Positions 42,370 through 52,922 of a DNA stretch of 64,000 bases are shown here, piece by piece. Position 1 is the stretch's first letter; the number at the start of each line of letters is the position of its first letter. The stretch lies in the NCBI GenBank assembly GCA_964059195.1, contig CAXKWD010000003.1:193278174-193342173 (forward strand), written 5' to 3'. A program made the translations under genes and the position numbers. Origin of the DNA: Ectobius pallidus. Lineage: Eukaryota; Arthropoda; Insecta; Blattodea; Ectobiidae. The notes under the pieces are model-generated. The model did no database searches and had not been told where the DNA came from. It saw only the letters and a program-made list of their open reading frames with translations.

Positions 42370-42447
<78 letters not shown>
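42331..42447. repeat. (ATT)n microsatellite
   Basis: About 117 bases of nearly pure ATT repeats, interrupted once near 42360-42370 by ATAATAGTTGTTT. The 61-codon open frame of repeated isoleucine and tyrosine is an artefact of this tract. Confidence 0.97.
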
Positions 42448-42588
42448 TTATAAATAGTTGCTATTGTATTTTGAATATGATGTGTCTAAGTAAGTATGTT
42501 TGAATGGATGTGTAAATATTATACAAATTTCTGGTAACTCTTTTATAGAATCCTGATTGAGTACCTTCTTCATATACATAGTATTATG

Positions 42589-43950
42589 CGAGGGTGGACC
42601 AAAATGTATTGCACAATACTTTTTTTTTACAATAAGTTTAATAGGTACAATTACAAACAAATGCACACATGAAGGGACATCTTTTGTCTATTTTTCTATA
42701 TAGTCGCCAAGATTCTCAACACATTTCTCCCATACTAGTTTCAAAATACCCTGTTCATAGAAGTCCGTTCTGTTGGAGTATAGCTATCTGACACATTGAA
42801 GTTTTGTAAAGTTAATGCTCGCTGGTGCTTAACCTGACAGACAACTACAAGTGCTAGTAAAGATGACAAGCTTGGGTCAACTATCGCATTATGCTGTAGA
42901 AGGGAGTACCATTCGTGGTGGACAAAGCTGTGACATAGAGGATTTTCTTAGGAATCCTGGCACCATTGGGCTTTCATTTGTTTGGTCCCATAAAGAAATT
43001 TCTGGCCAATAAACGCTTTGAGGCAGATGCAGAAGTGAAAACAGCAGTCCGCAGATTGCTCAACCGAACGGACTTCTATGAACATGGTGTTTTGAAACTG
43101 GTATCACGATGGGAGAAATGTGTTGAGAAAATTGGCGACTATACACAGTATGTCTCACATAAGAGTTGGCCAATCGTGCGGGTTTCTGCATCGCGGCGGT
43201 CGCAGCTCTAACTCCTGAGCGATAGGATGAAATATCTATGCAAATAAAGTCTCTCACAATGTAATGATTCTGGTTCTCACGATTACAGTTAAAATTACAA
43301 TGAAATTAACCATGTACCTTATCACAAGAGATGTTGGAAATGTCCTTCTCTTGCATCCACACAACACTGGCTCTTTTTAGGAAATTTTCTTTCATGCGCA
43401 TAAGTTCAGCTTCTGAGATAGAATTAATTTTTCTTGTGATATTGTCTTTAAGTTCTTTTAATGTAAGGGGGTTTGACCTATACACTTTATTTTTCAATTT
43501 CCCCCATAAATAATAGTCACATACTGTTAGAAGAATTTAAAGACAATATCACATGAGAAATTAACTCTATCTCGGAAGCTGAACTTATGTGCGTGAAAGA
43601 AAATTTCCTAAATAGGACCCAGTGATGTGTAGATGCAAGAGGAGGACATTTCCAACATCTCTTGTGGTGAGGTACGTGGTTAATTTCATTGTAATTTTAA
43701 CTGTAATCTTGAGAACCTGAATCATTACACCGTTAGCAGCTTTCTTGCATAGATATTTCACCCGATCGCTCGGGAGTTAGAGCTGCAGCCGCCGCGGTGC
43801 AGAAACCCGCATGATTGGCCAACTCTTACGTGAGACACACCGTAGAAAATAGACAAAAGATGTCCCTTCATGTGTGCATTTGTTTTTAATTGTACCTATT
43901 AATCGTTTTGTAAAAAAAATTATTTTGCGTTACTTTTCGATCCACCCTCG
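42589..43950 (+). mobile_element. mariner element, internally inverted, with nested MITE
   Basis: The termini are CGAGGGTGGACCAAAATGTA and, reverse-complemented, CGAGGGTGGATCGAAAAGTA. The right flank is TA and the left flank has decayed to TG. Plus-strand HLFGPIKKFLANKRFEADAE, then LVSRWEKCVEKIGDYTQ, is the mariner transposase C-terminus. Its 3' end also occurs inverted at about 42660-42790, making the element a fold-back. A TA-MITE at 43146-43842 interrupts the transposase just after GDY. The catalytic core is missing. Confidence 0.88.
43146..43842. mobile_element. TA-flanked fold-back MITE, copy 3
   Basis: The left end is CAGTATGTCTCACATAAGAG and the right end reverse-complements to CGGTGTGTCTCACGTAAGAG. 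TA follows the right end at 43843-43844, and TATA precedes the left end two bases away. Comparison with the other mariner arm (GGCGACTATATAGAAAAATA) shows the insertion point directly. The interior is inverted halves containing GATCGCTCGGGAGTTAGAGC. It matches copies at 7268 and 18120. Confidence 0.88.
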
Positions 43951-44054
43951 TAAGAGCTTACCAAAAAGGACTGATTTTAGAAACTATGAATCCTTAGGAA
44001 TGTGATATATAATGAAATGGTATTCTTGTTTATTACATTGTTTTTCTTTTTCAG

Positions 44055-44146
44055 GTTCAGAAAAATTCGAAAGTTTATAGGCGACTATCGGAAGTGTTGG
44101 GTTTGAGTGATGAGTCCATGGTTCTGAGTGTTTTTATTAGGAAAAT
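44055..44146 (+). CDS. XPO7: Exportin-7 exon 6 of 8 in window
   Basis: A 92-base exon encoding [20 protein letters not shown] and [10 protein letters not shown] plus two bases of an isoleucine codon (phase 2). The acceptor is TTTTCAG and the donor GTAAGT. It matches the exportin-7 segment that follows the previous exon directly. The intron between is under 2 kb but still holds the microsatellite and mariner. Confidence 0.95.
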
Positions 44147-44966
44147 GTAAGTAAAAATATTGATATATGCATATGTTGTCAGTAGAGACCTATACTGTAT
44201 TTTTACAGCCAACTCCCAATTATCTGTGTATGCATTATGGGTGCAAGGCTCTTTTCCCTTTTGAAAACAATAATTTATTGTACAATCACATGAGCTGGTG
44301 CACCCTGCTGGACAAGGGAAAGTGTCTGGCGGTTCTTGGCACATAGGTCTCCGTTACCACTAGGCAAACTTCATTGTTAACATGAGCTGGCTGCCATGAC
44401 TAGAAATGCGTATTCATTGAAGTAGGCCTTAAGTAGCCCTTCGCATCCCCTAGACTTCTTTTTTGTATAATACTTTTCATGAAAACTCAGAGCATAATGA
44501 ATATTATGTAAAATTTAATAGCATTTGTAGCTTATTAAGATTAGATTAGATTATATATGAAGCCAATGATGACATTGCCTGAAGCTAAAATAACAGTATT
44601 TCTAACATTCGGATTATACAGGTACATATTTCTTTTTATTTGTTTATTTGTACATGTCACAGTCTAATTATCACAGATAATAGGTAATTTGCTGTTTCTT
44701 TCAAGTTTATAAGTTCATTTATTAGTAGCCTATTAGGGTTGTGTACAGCCAAGGAATTTTTTATTACTTTTGTGTATAGGGCCTATTATTGCCTATTACT
44801 TATTTTTCAAAACAAAATTGCATTGGAACAGTTGAAGTATATAGTATCCAATATTTTATGAATGCATTGTACTTTCACTTGATGTCACTTCATATTCTCT
44901 TCAGTGTTTCCAATAGTTCAAAACTTGTTTATAGTTGGATTGCATTGCATGTGGTCAGTTGCCTTC
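44147..44966. other. XPO7 intron, nothing recognised
   Basis: No supported gene or repeat. An 89-codon minus-strand frame overlapping exon 6 and a 65-codon plus frame at 44789 have no domains. Confidence 0.5.
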
Positions 44967-45195
44967 TTAAAGGAAGGGTAAACTAAAAAAATACCATTTT
45001 CTTATTTTAATCTCATCGCACGGAGCTTTGAATTACGAAACGAATGGTGATCTCGTGAACTTCAGGTGCCCAATATTACGCCTTGTACGGGTGAAGTGAA
45101 AAGCTGCTGTGACGTCACACCTGACTAACTCGCTAGCAGGACAACAGCTGCTGTAATGCTCGCGCCTGTGTTTCTAATACACCACCAAGTCTCAT

Positions 45196-45597
45196 TTGTG
45201 TTCGTTGTTGACAGAGATGCCTGCAATGTTACCTTCTAAGGACAAATCTCGGTATTCACAAATTAATATCACACGAAAAGAAAATGACAAAGAATTATTG
45301 AAAGAATTGCAAGGAAGAAAAGAAAATACGGAATGGTGTAAATGTGGGCTGTGTATACATATGAAAACGGGCCACGAAAGTGTGTGTTGTTGGGACTGTG
45401 AAGTAATTTGTGAACAGAAGGGGGTTGTAGACTGTATAACACGACATTGCTCATTCGATAGCGTTATTATAAATAAAGATACACTAGTTGCCAGGCGTTA
45501 TCAGTTAATACTTAGATCTAATACAGTTCAAAAACAAAATATTTTTTCAAGATACGAACAGAGTCACATTCAGATTCAGAATCATCTTTTGCGGTAG
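45196..45597 (+). CDS. P2X7 C-terminal-like zinc-binding protein in transposon
   Basis: A 133-codon open frame; the likely start is the second methionine (MPAMLPSKDKSRYSQ, at 45217). The core reads EWCKCGLCIHM, then ESVCCWDCEVI and DCITRHCSFDSVI, with LVARRYQLILR after it. The WCxCGxC...CC...CIT arrangement matches the zinc-binding cytoplasmic domain at the C-terminus of vertebrate P2X7 receptors, which also occurs as a stand-alone protein in many invertebrates. There are no membrane segments, so it is not an ion channel. It is carried inside the TTAA-flanked element. Its function is unknown; nucleic acid or nucleotide binding is a guess. Confidence 0.7.
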   Translation: MCSLLTEMPAMLPSKDKSRYSQINITRKENDKELLKELQGRKENTEWCKCGLCIHMKTGHESVCCWDCEVICEQKGVVDCITRHCSFDSVIINKDTLVARRYQLILRSNTVQKQNIFSRYEQSHIQIQNHLLR

Positions 45598-45627
45598 TAG
45601 AAATTTCTGAAATGCTAAAAGAGCTAT

Positions 45628-45828
45628 CTAATCCAAATCACAATTTCTAGAAGAAACATTCAATGAATCTGTGCAAACATTGACATAAGTATCATTTCCT
45701 AGTTCACACTGAACGCCTACGCTGTTAGAAACTGAATTTTCGTCATAAATACTAGATTCCACATTCATGATTTGTCCATTCCCGGATACTGAAGGATTAC
45801 TGTTCAAATCTTGCAATAACTCTCTCAT
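45628..45828 (-). CDS. Short transposon ORF of unknown function
   Basis: A 66-codon minus-strand frame beginning MRELLQDLNSNPSVSGNGQ, rich in Ser, Asn and Asp, with no recognised domain. It converges on the P2X7-like ORF within the TTAA element. It may be the remaining start of a longer gene removed by internal deletion, or non-coding. Confidence 0.25.
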   Translation of the reverse strand: MRELLQDLNSNPSVSGNGQIMNVESSIYDENSVSNSVGVQCELGNDTYVNVCTDSLNVSSRNCDLD

Positions 45829-46436
45829 TTCCTTCTTCCTCGAGTACGACGATTTTCTTTACTTCATTGGCGGTGTTTCAGATTTCCCACGCAAAAGAAG
45901 TGATGGCACAGCACTTCTTTTTTAAACAGATTGCGGGGTTTCTCCAGATAACTGTTTTCGTAACTGTACCGAAAGCTCGGTATCATTTTCTTAAAAATGT
46001 TGTAAACAAACCGTACTGTATTTAGTAGGAACAAATTTTTCTCTTTTTATTTTTATCAGCCATTGCTTATTTACGTTCGGATGACTTATCTCTGTTGGGA
46101 AATCGATGAAAAGATATTTTAAGTGTGTTATCACTCTTCGACGATGAGTTTGTACACCCCACAACACAACAATAAACCATTGTTTGAACAGATACTCACT
46201 AAAAAACTGTAACAGTAGACAGAATACTGTGAAATGTCTTTCACCGGGCGAGACTGAGCCAAGCCTTCGTCAAGCGTGACGTCACGCGCCCATCGCTTTA
46301 CAATAAATATATTCGTTTTGTGATTAAATGTGAAGGTGTAAAACATTTCTAACAGTGAATATCATTTCTTAAAAACATTTTCTTTCAATCCGTATGAAGA
46401 AAATGATACTGAATTTTTAGTTTACTTTTCCTTTAA

Positions 46437-47084
46437 GTTAAAGAATGAGATACCATTAATCTTAAATCCTTCTTTAAGCTATCCAAGTTGTAAGAAAGGG
46501 ATTGATGTCGATTCAGGCCATTGAATGGAATTTGCATTTCCATACAGAAAAAGAGGAAGATGGGCCAAAGCTTGTCACTTGTTCTTAATTTCACGTATAA
46601 GAGGTTCAGATGTCACACTTAGGCATTTGTTATTAAAAACCTTTATACCAATCTTTACACTGTTCATTATGATACTGTAAATTATTGAAAGTTACGAATT
46701 TCTTAAGTCACTGACTTTTTTTCACTGTGAAGGCATTCATACTGATGGAGAGCGCTCCAGTTTGCTCTCAAGTTTGCTGGATATCCAACCAATATCAGAA
46801 AAAAAGTGTTTTGAACTTGCTGTCATGCACCGTGACTTTATAGATGTGTTGCCACAATTGAATTTACAACTCTTGTGTTTTACGGGGCCCTCGAGAAAAA
46901 ATTAAGGATTTTAAGTGAGCCTTGATACTTAAAAAGCTGACAAGTGCTTCATTATACTGTACAAGGAACTGTAATATTCTAGAAACTATGTAAAACTTCA
47001 AAGACCACAAAACTCCTACTCTTACCATTAAACAAGGAAAAATTAATTAACTATTGCTGGGAATTACATGGTGAAGTAATATTA
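46437..47084. other. XPO7 intron, nothing recognised
   Basis: Unassigned intron. The sequence ends where an inverted Penelope 3' terminus begins at about 47085. Confidence 0.45.
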
Positions 47085-49090
47085 AATTACACTAAATCCA
47101 GTTATATTAACATACATGCTTCACTAAAGTTTTACCTTTTTAACAGGACAAATTCGGGCAAACAATAGATTCCAAAAAGTTTTTAAAGAAGCAAATATAA
47201 AACTAGCCCCAAAAAACAGATTCAACAACAAATCACTAATAAAGTCAGACCATAAAGATTAAAGAGCCTCAGAGCAACAAATCAGGAATATACCAAATTA
47301 ACTGTAAGGATTGCAATAAGTAGAGAGAGGAATTTTTCGGTGTTTTCAAACCGAAGAAAGCGGTACTTCGAAATGTGAAATTCGGTGGTTTCAATTGAAC
47401 TTTTCAGTACTTTCAAAACTATAGCAGATTCACGGGAAAGCAAACCTTTTATGTGCTTAAACCATACAATCGAATTAACTTATACACATTTAAGCCCAAT
47501 CAAGACACAATATTTACAAAAGGCGAAATAATATAAATTTAAACTCGATCAAGACACAATATGTACAAGGCTAAGTAAAGTTTATCCTTCAAAGAATATC
47601 TCGCTAAAAATTTCTTGTGACAAACGATGGCGCCTGACACTCAATACGCTAATGTTTACAGAAAAAATCTTTCGCAGTCTGCATTTGCACACGGCATCCA
47701 CGACGCCAAACCCCAAGGAGAACTAAATACGTCGTACTAATACTAATCGAATCCTAATACCGTATTTATCCGAATATAAGCCACCCCTGAATTTAAGCCT
47801 CACCTGCCTTTTTAACAGTAACGTAAAGGAAAAATAATTAAATTAACCCTAAAATGAAACAATTGCCTCATATTCATATTATTAAAGTAACGCATTTCTT
47901 AGCTGAAATAGGCCTGAAATAAGAAAAAGAAAGTATCAGCTGACTTAAGTTAATACAATTAAATAAAACTGACCGAAAAGAAAACAGAAATCTGTACTTT
48001 ACACAGAAAACAGAAATCTGTACTTTACACTTCATATGACTTTCAGTGTTGAATTTCGCACAATTTTTCTATTTTTCATAACCACTTTCAGTTACCATTA
48101 TTTGCATTCCCATATGTTACAGCATTTTTTTTTTTTTTTTTTTTTTTTACTTCTGAGCAACTCATATTACACGCATATTCTGCAATACCGCTATAAAAAA
48201 TGACAAAATATGCAAAACTTAGGTAGTACAATTAACACCACTTGCTTACGCATTTTTACACCACTTCTCGATGCTTCAATTAAAATTGATATATTTTTGA
48301 TGTTAAATCGATTGATATATCGATAGTTCTGTAGACTCGAGATAATCGATAGGTGGCGGTGCTTGGAAGAGGGTAACCAGCTACGGTAGATCAACCGGCT
48401 TTTACGTTATCGGCCTCTTTCTCGCAAAAAAGTAAAAATTTGTCCAAAATCGCACTCTAAAGTAAAAATTCGCGACAAAATTGCATTTTCATGCAAAATT
48501 CGCACTTTCATGCAAAATTTGCACTTTCATGCAAAATTCGCATCAATTCGCGAGTACAAAAAACATTTTTCAGGGTACTGTAGTGTGTGTTGAAGCTAGT
48601 TATCATTCCTAATACAGTTCTTAATAAAAATCGTTAAATTCGCGATCGCGAAAAATTCCTATCCCTAGCAATAAGATATATATTGGTCAAACCAAGAGAA
48701 ACCTGGGATTTAGAGTGAAAGAACATTTTCGAAATATTAAGTACCAACAAATAGAAAAGTCAGCCGTAGTACCTCATTATTGGGAAGAGGGCCACAAAAT
48801 AGATAATGAAGCTAAACTTTTAAAACAGGTAGGGAAACAGAAAGATTTTACAGTTTGGGAAAAAGTATTCATCCAAAAAACAAAGAAATAGTTATGAATT
48901 TCAACATCACAACAGAAGACAACCTCATCACCAGGTACATCCATCCTACACCAGAGGGCATCACAACTGCCACTAGTCAAGATCAGTTGACGATGACCAC
49001 AATGGTGGCAGAAACAAATTTGTCCTCTGTTAAAAAGGTAAAACTTTAGTGAAGCATGTATGTTAATATTTTAATTGGATTTAGTGTAAG
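47085..49090 (+). pseudogene. Penelope-like element split by a hAT MITE
   Basis: The first about 60 bases (47085-47145) are an inverted copy of the element's 3' end at 49033-49090 (AAAAAGGTAAAACTTTAGTG then AAGCATGTATGTTAATAT). Then come RT-thumb and linker fragments FQKVFKEANIKLAPKNRFNN and SGIYQINCKDCNK. After the 1.35 kb MITE at 47321-48667 the GIY-YIG nuclease resumes as IYIGQTKRNLGFRVKEHFRN, IEKSAVVPHYWEEGHKID and VWEKVFIQ, with one frame change near 48888. It is 5'-truncated and has no RT catalytic core. Confidence 0.88.
47321..48667. mobile_element. Composite hAT-type MITE, copy 2
   Basis: It starts TAGAGAGAGGAATTTTTCGG and ends, reverse-complemented, TAGGGATAGGAATTTTTCGC. The 8 bp duplication GCAATAAG is exact (47313-47320 and 48668-48675), and its removal restores the Penelope GIY-YIG reading frame (CNK then IYIG). 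The interior parallels 11371-12555, including the nested CCGTATTTATCCGAATATAA block at 47760 and ATCGAT clusters. It adds CATGCAAAATTCGCACTTT tandem repeats near 48490-48545 and a poly(T) run near 48127-48148. Confidence 0.9.
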
Positions 49091-49271
49091 GAAAAATTAA
49101 CTTGCAATGCATTATTTGAGTGTGACTCGTGGAGCTGTTTTGACTTGCTACTCGCTCAGAACAGCACACAGAGACTTGTTAAAAGTATTAAAGGGGTTAA
49201 TGGTTTTTCACTTTAATGTGTTTCTCATTGAGAGTTAATTAAATTTATAGTTGTGTTATTATTTCTTACAG
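49091..49271. other. Short intron segment before exon 7
   Basis: Intron sequence ending in TTCTTACAG. No other signal. Confidence 0.5.
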
Positions 49272-49416
49272 TATTACAAATTTAAAATATTGGGGTCGAA
49301 GCGAACAGATAATCTCCAAGACATTGCAATTACTGAATGACTTGTCTGTTGGCTACAGTTGTGTGCGTAAGTTAGTGAAACTGGAAGAAGTGCAGTTCAT
49401 GCTCAACCACCATACA
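49272..49416 (+). CDS. XPO7: Exportin-7 exon 7 of 8 in window
   Basis: A 145-base exon. The first base completes the isoleucine codon from exon 6, and it reads [20 protein letters not shown], then [20 protein letters not shown] and FMLNHHT, ending at phase 0. It matches exportin-7, including the [20 protein letters not shown] block. The acceptor is TTACAG and the donor GTGAGT. The preceding intron is 5.1 kb. Confidence 0.96.
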
Positions 49417-49508
49417 GTGAGTATTGTGTGTCATCTTTGCATGTATTTTGTGAGTGTTATCTTTGTGGTTTATTATTGACAAGTACTCTTTTATGTTTGT
49501 TGTTTCAG

Positions 49509-49656
49509 AGCGAACATTTCCCGTTTCTTGGAAACAGTGTAGCGGTGAGTGAGATGAGGTGTCGCTCCATGTTCTACACTTCGCTAGGGCGACTGCTTAT
49601 GGTGGATCTGGGAGAGGATGAAGATAGGTTTGACAGCTTTATGTTGCCACTTACAG
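49509..49656 (+). CDS. XPO7: Exportin-7 exon 8 of 8 in window
   Basis: A 148-base exon encoding [20 protein letters not shown], then [20 protein letters not shown] and FDSFMLPLT plus the first base of the next codon (phase 1). The acceptor is TTTCAG and the donor GTGAGG. The intron before it is only 92 bases, the shortest in the window. The [11 protein letters not shown] stretch is the least conserved part. The following exon should continue the ML(D)-rich region of exportin-7, but no candidate was found before the window ends, giving a terminal intron of at least 14.3 kb. Confidence 0.96.
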
Positions 49657-50574
49657 GTGAGGCATCATTTTTTTTATGAGGTAAGAGAGTCACTTGCTCT
49701 TCTGGCTATTTTTAATCCTGTTCTTCTTCCTCTTGTTGCTATTCTCGATCTCCTCTTCTTACTTTTTATCTTGCTTGCCATCCTCTCTTTCCTCTTCTTC
49801 TTGTTATCCTTCTAGTTTTATTATTTTTCATCTCACATATCTTCCTAACCATTTAACATAACTTTAAATGTAAAGTGCTCATTCGATGCAGAATTTTATG
49901 TACTTTCATTTATAAAAGAATAAAATTTTCCAATAAATGCACCGTTTAGGAGTTATAAAGTGAAAAACTGAAAAAAGTCCGAAAATTTCTAGGTTTTTTG
50001 TGCACCTTTCATACAGCACAAGCAGGAAATTGGTGCAAATTTCAATAAACTTTCTTTTACATGCAAATGAAGAGATTAAAACATTTCCAGCTTTCTGGGT
50101 ATTAATTAGCCTACACCCCCTTTTTTTGGCTTATGTTGCCTGGCCTGTATTTCCAAGGAGTAATTTGCCTGCAAAATTTCTTTCCAGCATTACTCTGAAA
50201 ATGACGCAGGACCCTTAAAAATATCATTACGGACATGCACCTAAGCTGAATTGTGTTGTATTCTTTGAATAACCACGAATTGGTTTTAATTAATATGGTA
50301 GGGGAGAATTTCACTGATCGTTCCTCTTAACAGCATTCTCTATCTCTTGTTAATATCTTGATCCTCCTAAATTTCATTCATCTTCCTCTTCTTATTCCTT
50401 TACTTCCATTTCTTCATATTCTTCCTGTATTACCTACCATTCTTCATCATCATCTTCCAGCTGCTTTTCTTTGTTTCATTCGTATTTCTCTTCTCGTTCT
50501 CATTTTTCTAACAGCTCTTCCTGCTTTTTCTTTCTTATTCTTCTTGCTCCTGTAAACTTAAAGAAGTCTAACAT
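49657..50574. other. XPO7 intron with pyrimidine-rich tracts
   Basis: CT-rich low-complexity sequence at about 49715-49815 and 50335-50555. Open frames rich in Leu and Phe arise from composition. Nothing else is recognised. Confidence 0.55.
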
Positions 50575-51150
50575 TATTCTCAAACAATACAGAACTTTAA
50601 CCTGGGCAATGAAATTAATATTCAATGAGAAATAAATTTGAAAATACATTTGTAATTTGTTGGTCTGAAATGTACTGAGACAAAGAAGTGTAAGAATTAT
50701 ATATTAAACTTTAAAGCATTCACCTTCATGTAAGTTAATCATGGTAAGTAAAAACTTACCAAATTAGAAAATGTTTCAATGAGTTTCCCATCATTATCAG
50801 CGGAGATCTACTAACAAGTTTATTTCTCTGACCACCAGATGTTCTCCAGGTTGTATGAATTTGAAAATGAGATCATTGTTCTTAGGGATGTCAAAATTTG
50901 TAAGTCTATCTTTGATTTTTTGGATTATACTTTCCCCAAACAGTTAAATGAAGTGGTTTTTGAACACTTTCAGTAATTTTGCCTCACTATTGAAGTCTTT
51001 CCTTTTAGACCTCAAATAAAGAGCCATTGCAGATTTTTCTGTCTGTTGGAATTTAATATTTCTCATGTGCTCTTTGTACCTTATATTTAAATTTCTCTTT
51101 GTTTTGTCAATACAGTGTATATTTTTTATCACAGGTATTACTATCAATTT
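50575..51150 (-). pseudogene. Penelope-like element 3' end, GIY-YIG
   Basis: On the minus strand the peptide runs KRNLNIRYKEHMRNIKFQQT and EKSAMALYLRSKRKDFNSEA, then KLLKVFKNH, and past a frame change reads DLTNFDIPKNNDLIFKFIQP-like sequence. This is GIY-YIG nuclease C-terminal sequence. The flank 50575-50700 is shared, in inverted orientation, with the 3' side of the Penelope piece ending near 55930. It is interrupted on its 5' side by the CTT microsatellite at 51150. Confidence 0.82.
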
Positions 51151-51188
51151 TCTTCTTCTTCTTCTTCTTCTTCTTCTTCTTCTTCTTT
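51150..51188. repeat. (CTT)n microsatellite
   Basis: Roughly twelve CTT units in a row within the Penelope-derived sequence. Confidence 0.95.
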
Positions 51189-51503
51189 GATACGAGCCTT
51201 ATTTCACCAAGGGTAGATATGCTACGGCTGCGAGTTGTACGTTACTTTCATAATTAAACTGTTTTATTGAAACCCACGTATATCTAGATGGGAGGTCAAG
51301 GAGAATCGCTTCTGCTGATAAATGGGACAGTTGAAGAGAAGATTAACTATTGTTTGCTCTTATTCTTTGCAGGAGCACAAGTATCCAGAGTGATGGTATA
51401 TGAAATCAAGAGAAGTAATTACTGAGTTTGCCATGTCTTTTACAAATTTTGTAAGAATGTTGTTCATTTTGAAAAAAATCGGGTACGTGGAATGCCACGC
51501 GAC

Positions 51504-52020
51504 AGAAGTGAAACTTCTTTGGCAACATTGAGAGTGAAATAGAGGAATATATATAATAATATCGAACGGAAGAAGAAAATTATCTGAATAAAAAATAAAA
51601 TAAATTCACTTTTTCAGCATTTTAAATCAATTACATATAAAACAATAACACAGTTGTGATGAACTAATGCCGAAACTGTCACTCATCGTAGCCACTGTGT
51701 TTGTTTACATGAACTGGACACTTTGGTTAAGTTTCCAAGAACGTTAGTGACATGTAAATGATGCTCACGCAACGAGTAGAACCATCTATAATGGTGAAGG
51801 GCTCACCACGCCACTAGCTCGAAGCAGTAGGAGCCCCCCACTCAATGCCTGATACCTTTCCCACGCGTGCTCCCGTGGCCCTGCTCTTTCGATAACAACT
51901 CTATGCTTGCTACTTACCCGCACTACTTTCGTGACAATTTTGTTCATAACGCTAGAATGTAACACAACTTTGGGTTAGCTCTCGATTTACTCCTAGCGCG
52001 CCTAAAGAAGTTTCACTTCA
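51504..52020. mobile_element. Fold-back MITE candidate
   Basis: GAAGTGAAACTTCTTTGGCA at about 51511 and TAAAGAAGTTTCACTTC at about 52003 are inverted matches (GAAGTGAAACTTCTTT on both), giving an element of about 0.5 kb. The interior is GC-richer at 51750-51930 and has no ORF. A TSD was not resolved. Confidence 0.55.
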
Positions 52021-52099
52021 AAAATTTAGATAGTTTCCTGTCATCTATTGTTGGAAAGAAAAGATTTCTTGTGATGGCTCCTTTTCCACTGTTGACCCA

Positions 52100-52906
52100 C
52101 ATCAAGTTCATACATTTAGGATTTCTCTGTTGAGATTTTTCCTGAAATAAGATATAGAACAGGCACTGCAACTGTAGTTCAAATCCGATATACCTGCAGT
52201 CTTCGCAAGTTTGTCTACCCTCTCATTTCTCTCCACTCCAGAGTGACCTTTCACCCAAGTGAAGCAGGTCTTAAAAAGTACTGGAAGAAATGGTATGCCT
52301 GATTTCCATGAGATTCAGTAAGATTACCAGTGTATTGTGGGTGCCACTTCTTAAAGTCTTTTTTTTTCCCCCAATAACTGCCTCTACCTTCTGCTACCCT
52401 AATCCTCTTCGACCTGTCAATCAGAGAATAGAAAGGTAACTAGGTGTATTCACACTTGACTGTAGTCCAGTACAATGTTGCCAAATACGTACCACAGCAT
52501 GATTACTTCACTTGAAGTGGTGAATGACAGCGGCAACACTGGAGAAATCCACGTGACTACAAGAGCACCTGTTCTTTGTTGGTTTTGGTGTCGGTGCAAA
52601 TTTTCAGATTAGGGAACAATGCTATTATATTCTTTTGTAGATAGATGGTTTGGGACGAGGTCTTCTTATAATGGCACGAATAGTACTTGTCTTGGACCAC
52701 ATTTAATGATACTAGAGTGTCACTTTGTACTCGCCGTATTCTCGATGCACCATTGAGCTGCCTCCTTAAGTGCGAAAAACTCTGCTAGTCTGTTTACATT
52801 ATTAGTGACACTGCAGTTCTTTTAGTATACAACAAAAATACAGCCAACTGAGGAATGTTGTATTTGCCTTTCTTCTGAGCGTGATCCATCTGAGAATAAA
52901 TGATAC
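52100..52906 (-). pseudogene. LINE RNase H domain fragment
   Basis: On the minus strand, LFSDGSRSEERQIQHSSVG (the TDGS-type catalytic start of RNase H) lies near 52840-52900, and CFTWVKGHSGVERNERVDKL with AKTAG (the HxGxxxNExxDxLAK end) near 52170-52265. These motifs are typical of I/R1/Jockey-clade LINE ORF2 C-termini. Stops between them show decay. A RTE-like LINE is inserted at its 5' side; the sequence resumes at 54753. Confidence 0.8.
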
Positions 52907-52922
52907 TGATGTTAATTGTTGC

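Larger units (their letters stand above)
44971..46432. mobile_element. TTAA-flanked DNA transposon with P2X7-type domain ORF
   Basis: The termini are AGGAAGGGTAAACTAAAAAA and, reverse-complemented, AGGAAAAGTAAACTAAAAAT. TTAA is on both sides (44967-44970 and 46433-46436). Both subterminal regions contain TGACGTCA-type sites (near 45111 and 46277), which resemble cAMP-response elements. A plus-strand ORF (45196-45597) and a minus-strand ORF (45628-45828) converge. TTAA duplication occurs in piggyBac and Kolobok superfamilies; no transposase is recognised, so I leave it open. Confidence 0.8.

Noticed and set aside
42318..42503. Open frame of repeated Ile/Tyr
   Set aside because: It is translated (ATT)n microsatellite and has no gene features.
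49657..50560. Leu/Phe-rich open frames as membrane proteins
   Set aside because: They arise from CT-rich low-complexity intron sequence and start or stop arbitrarily.
52916..52922. Start of the 596-codon LINE frame
   Set aside because: These bases belong to the 16 bp target-site duplication, and the first codon is TTG. The LINE is 5'-truncated at 52923.
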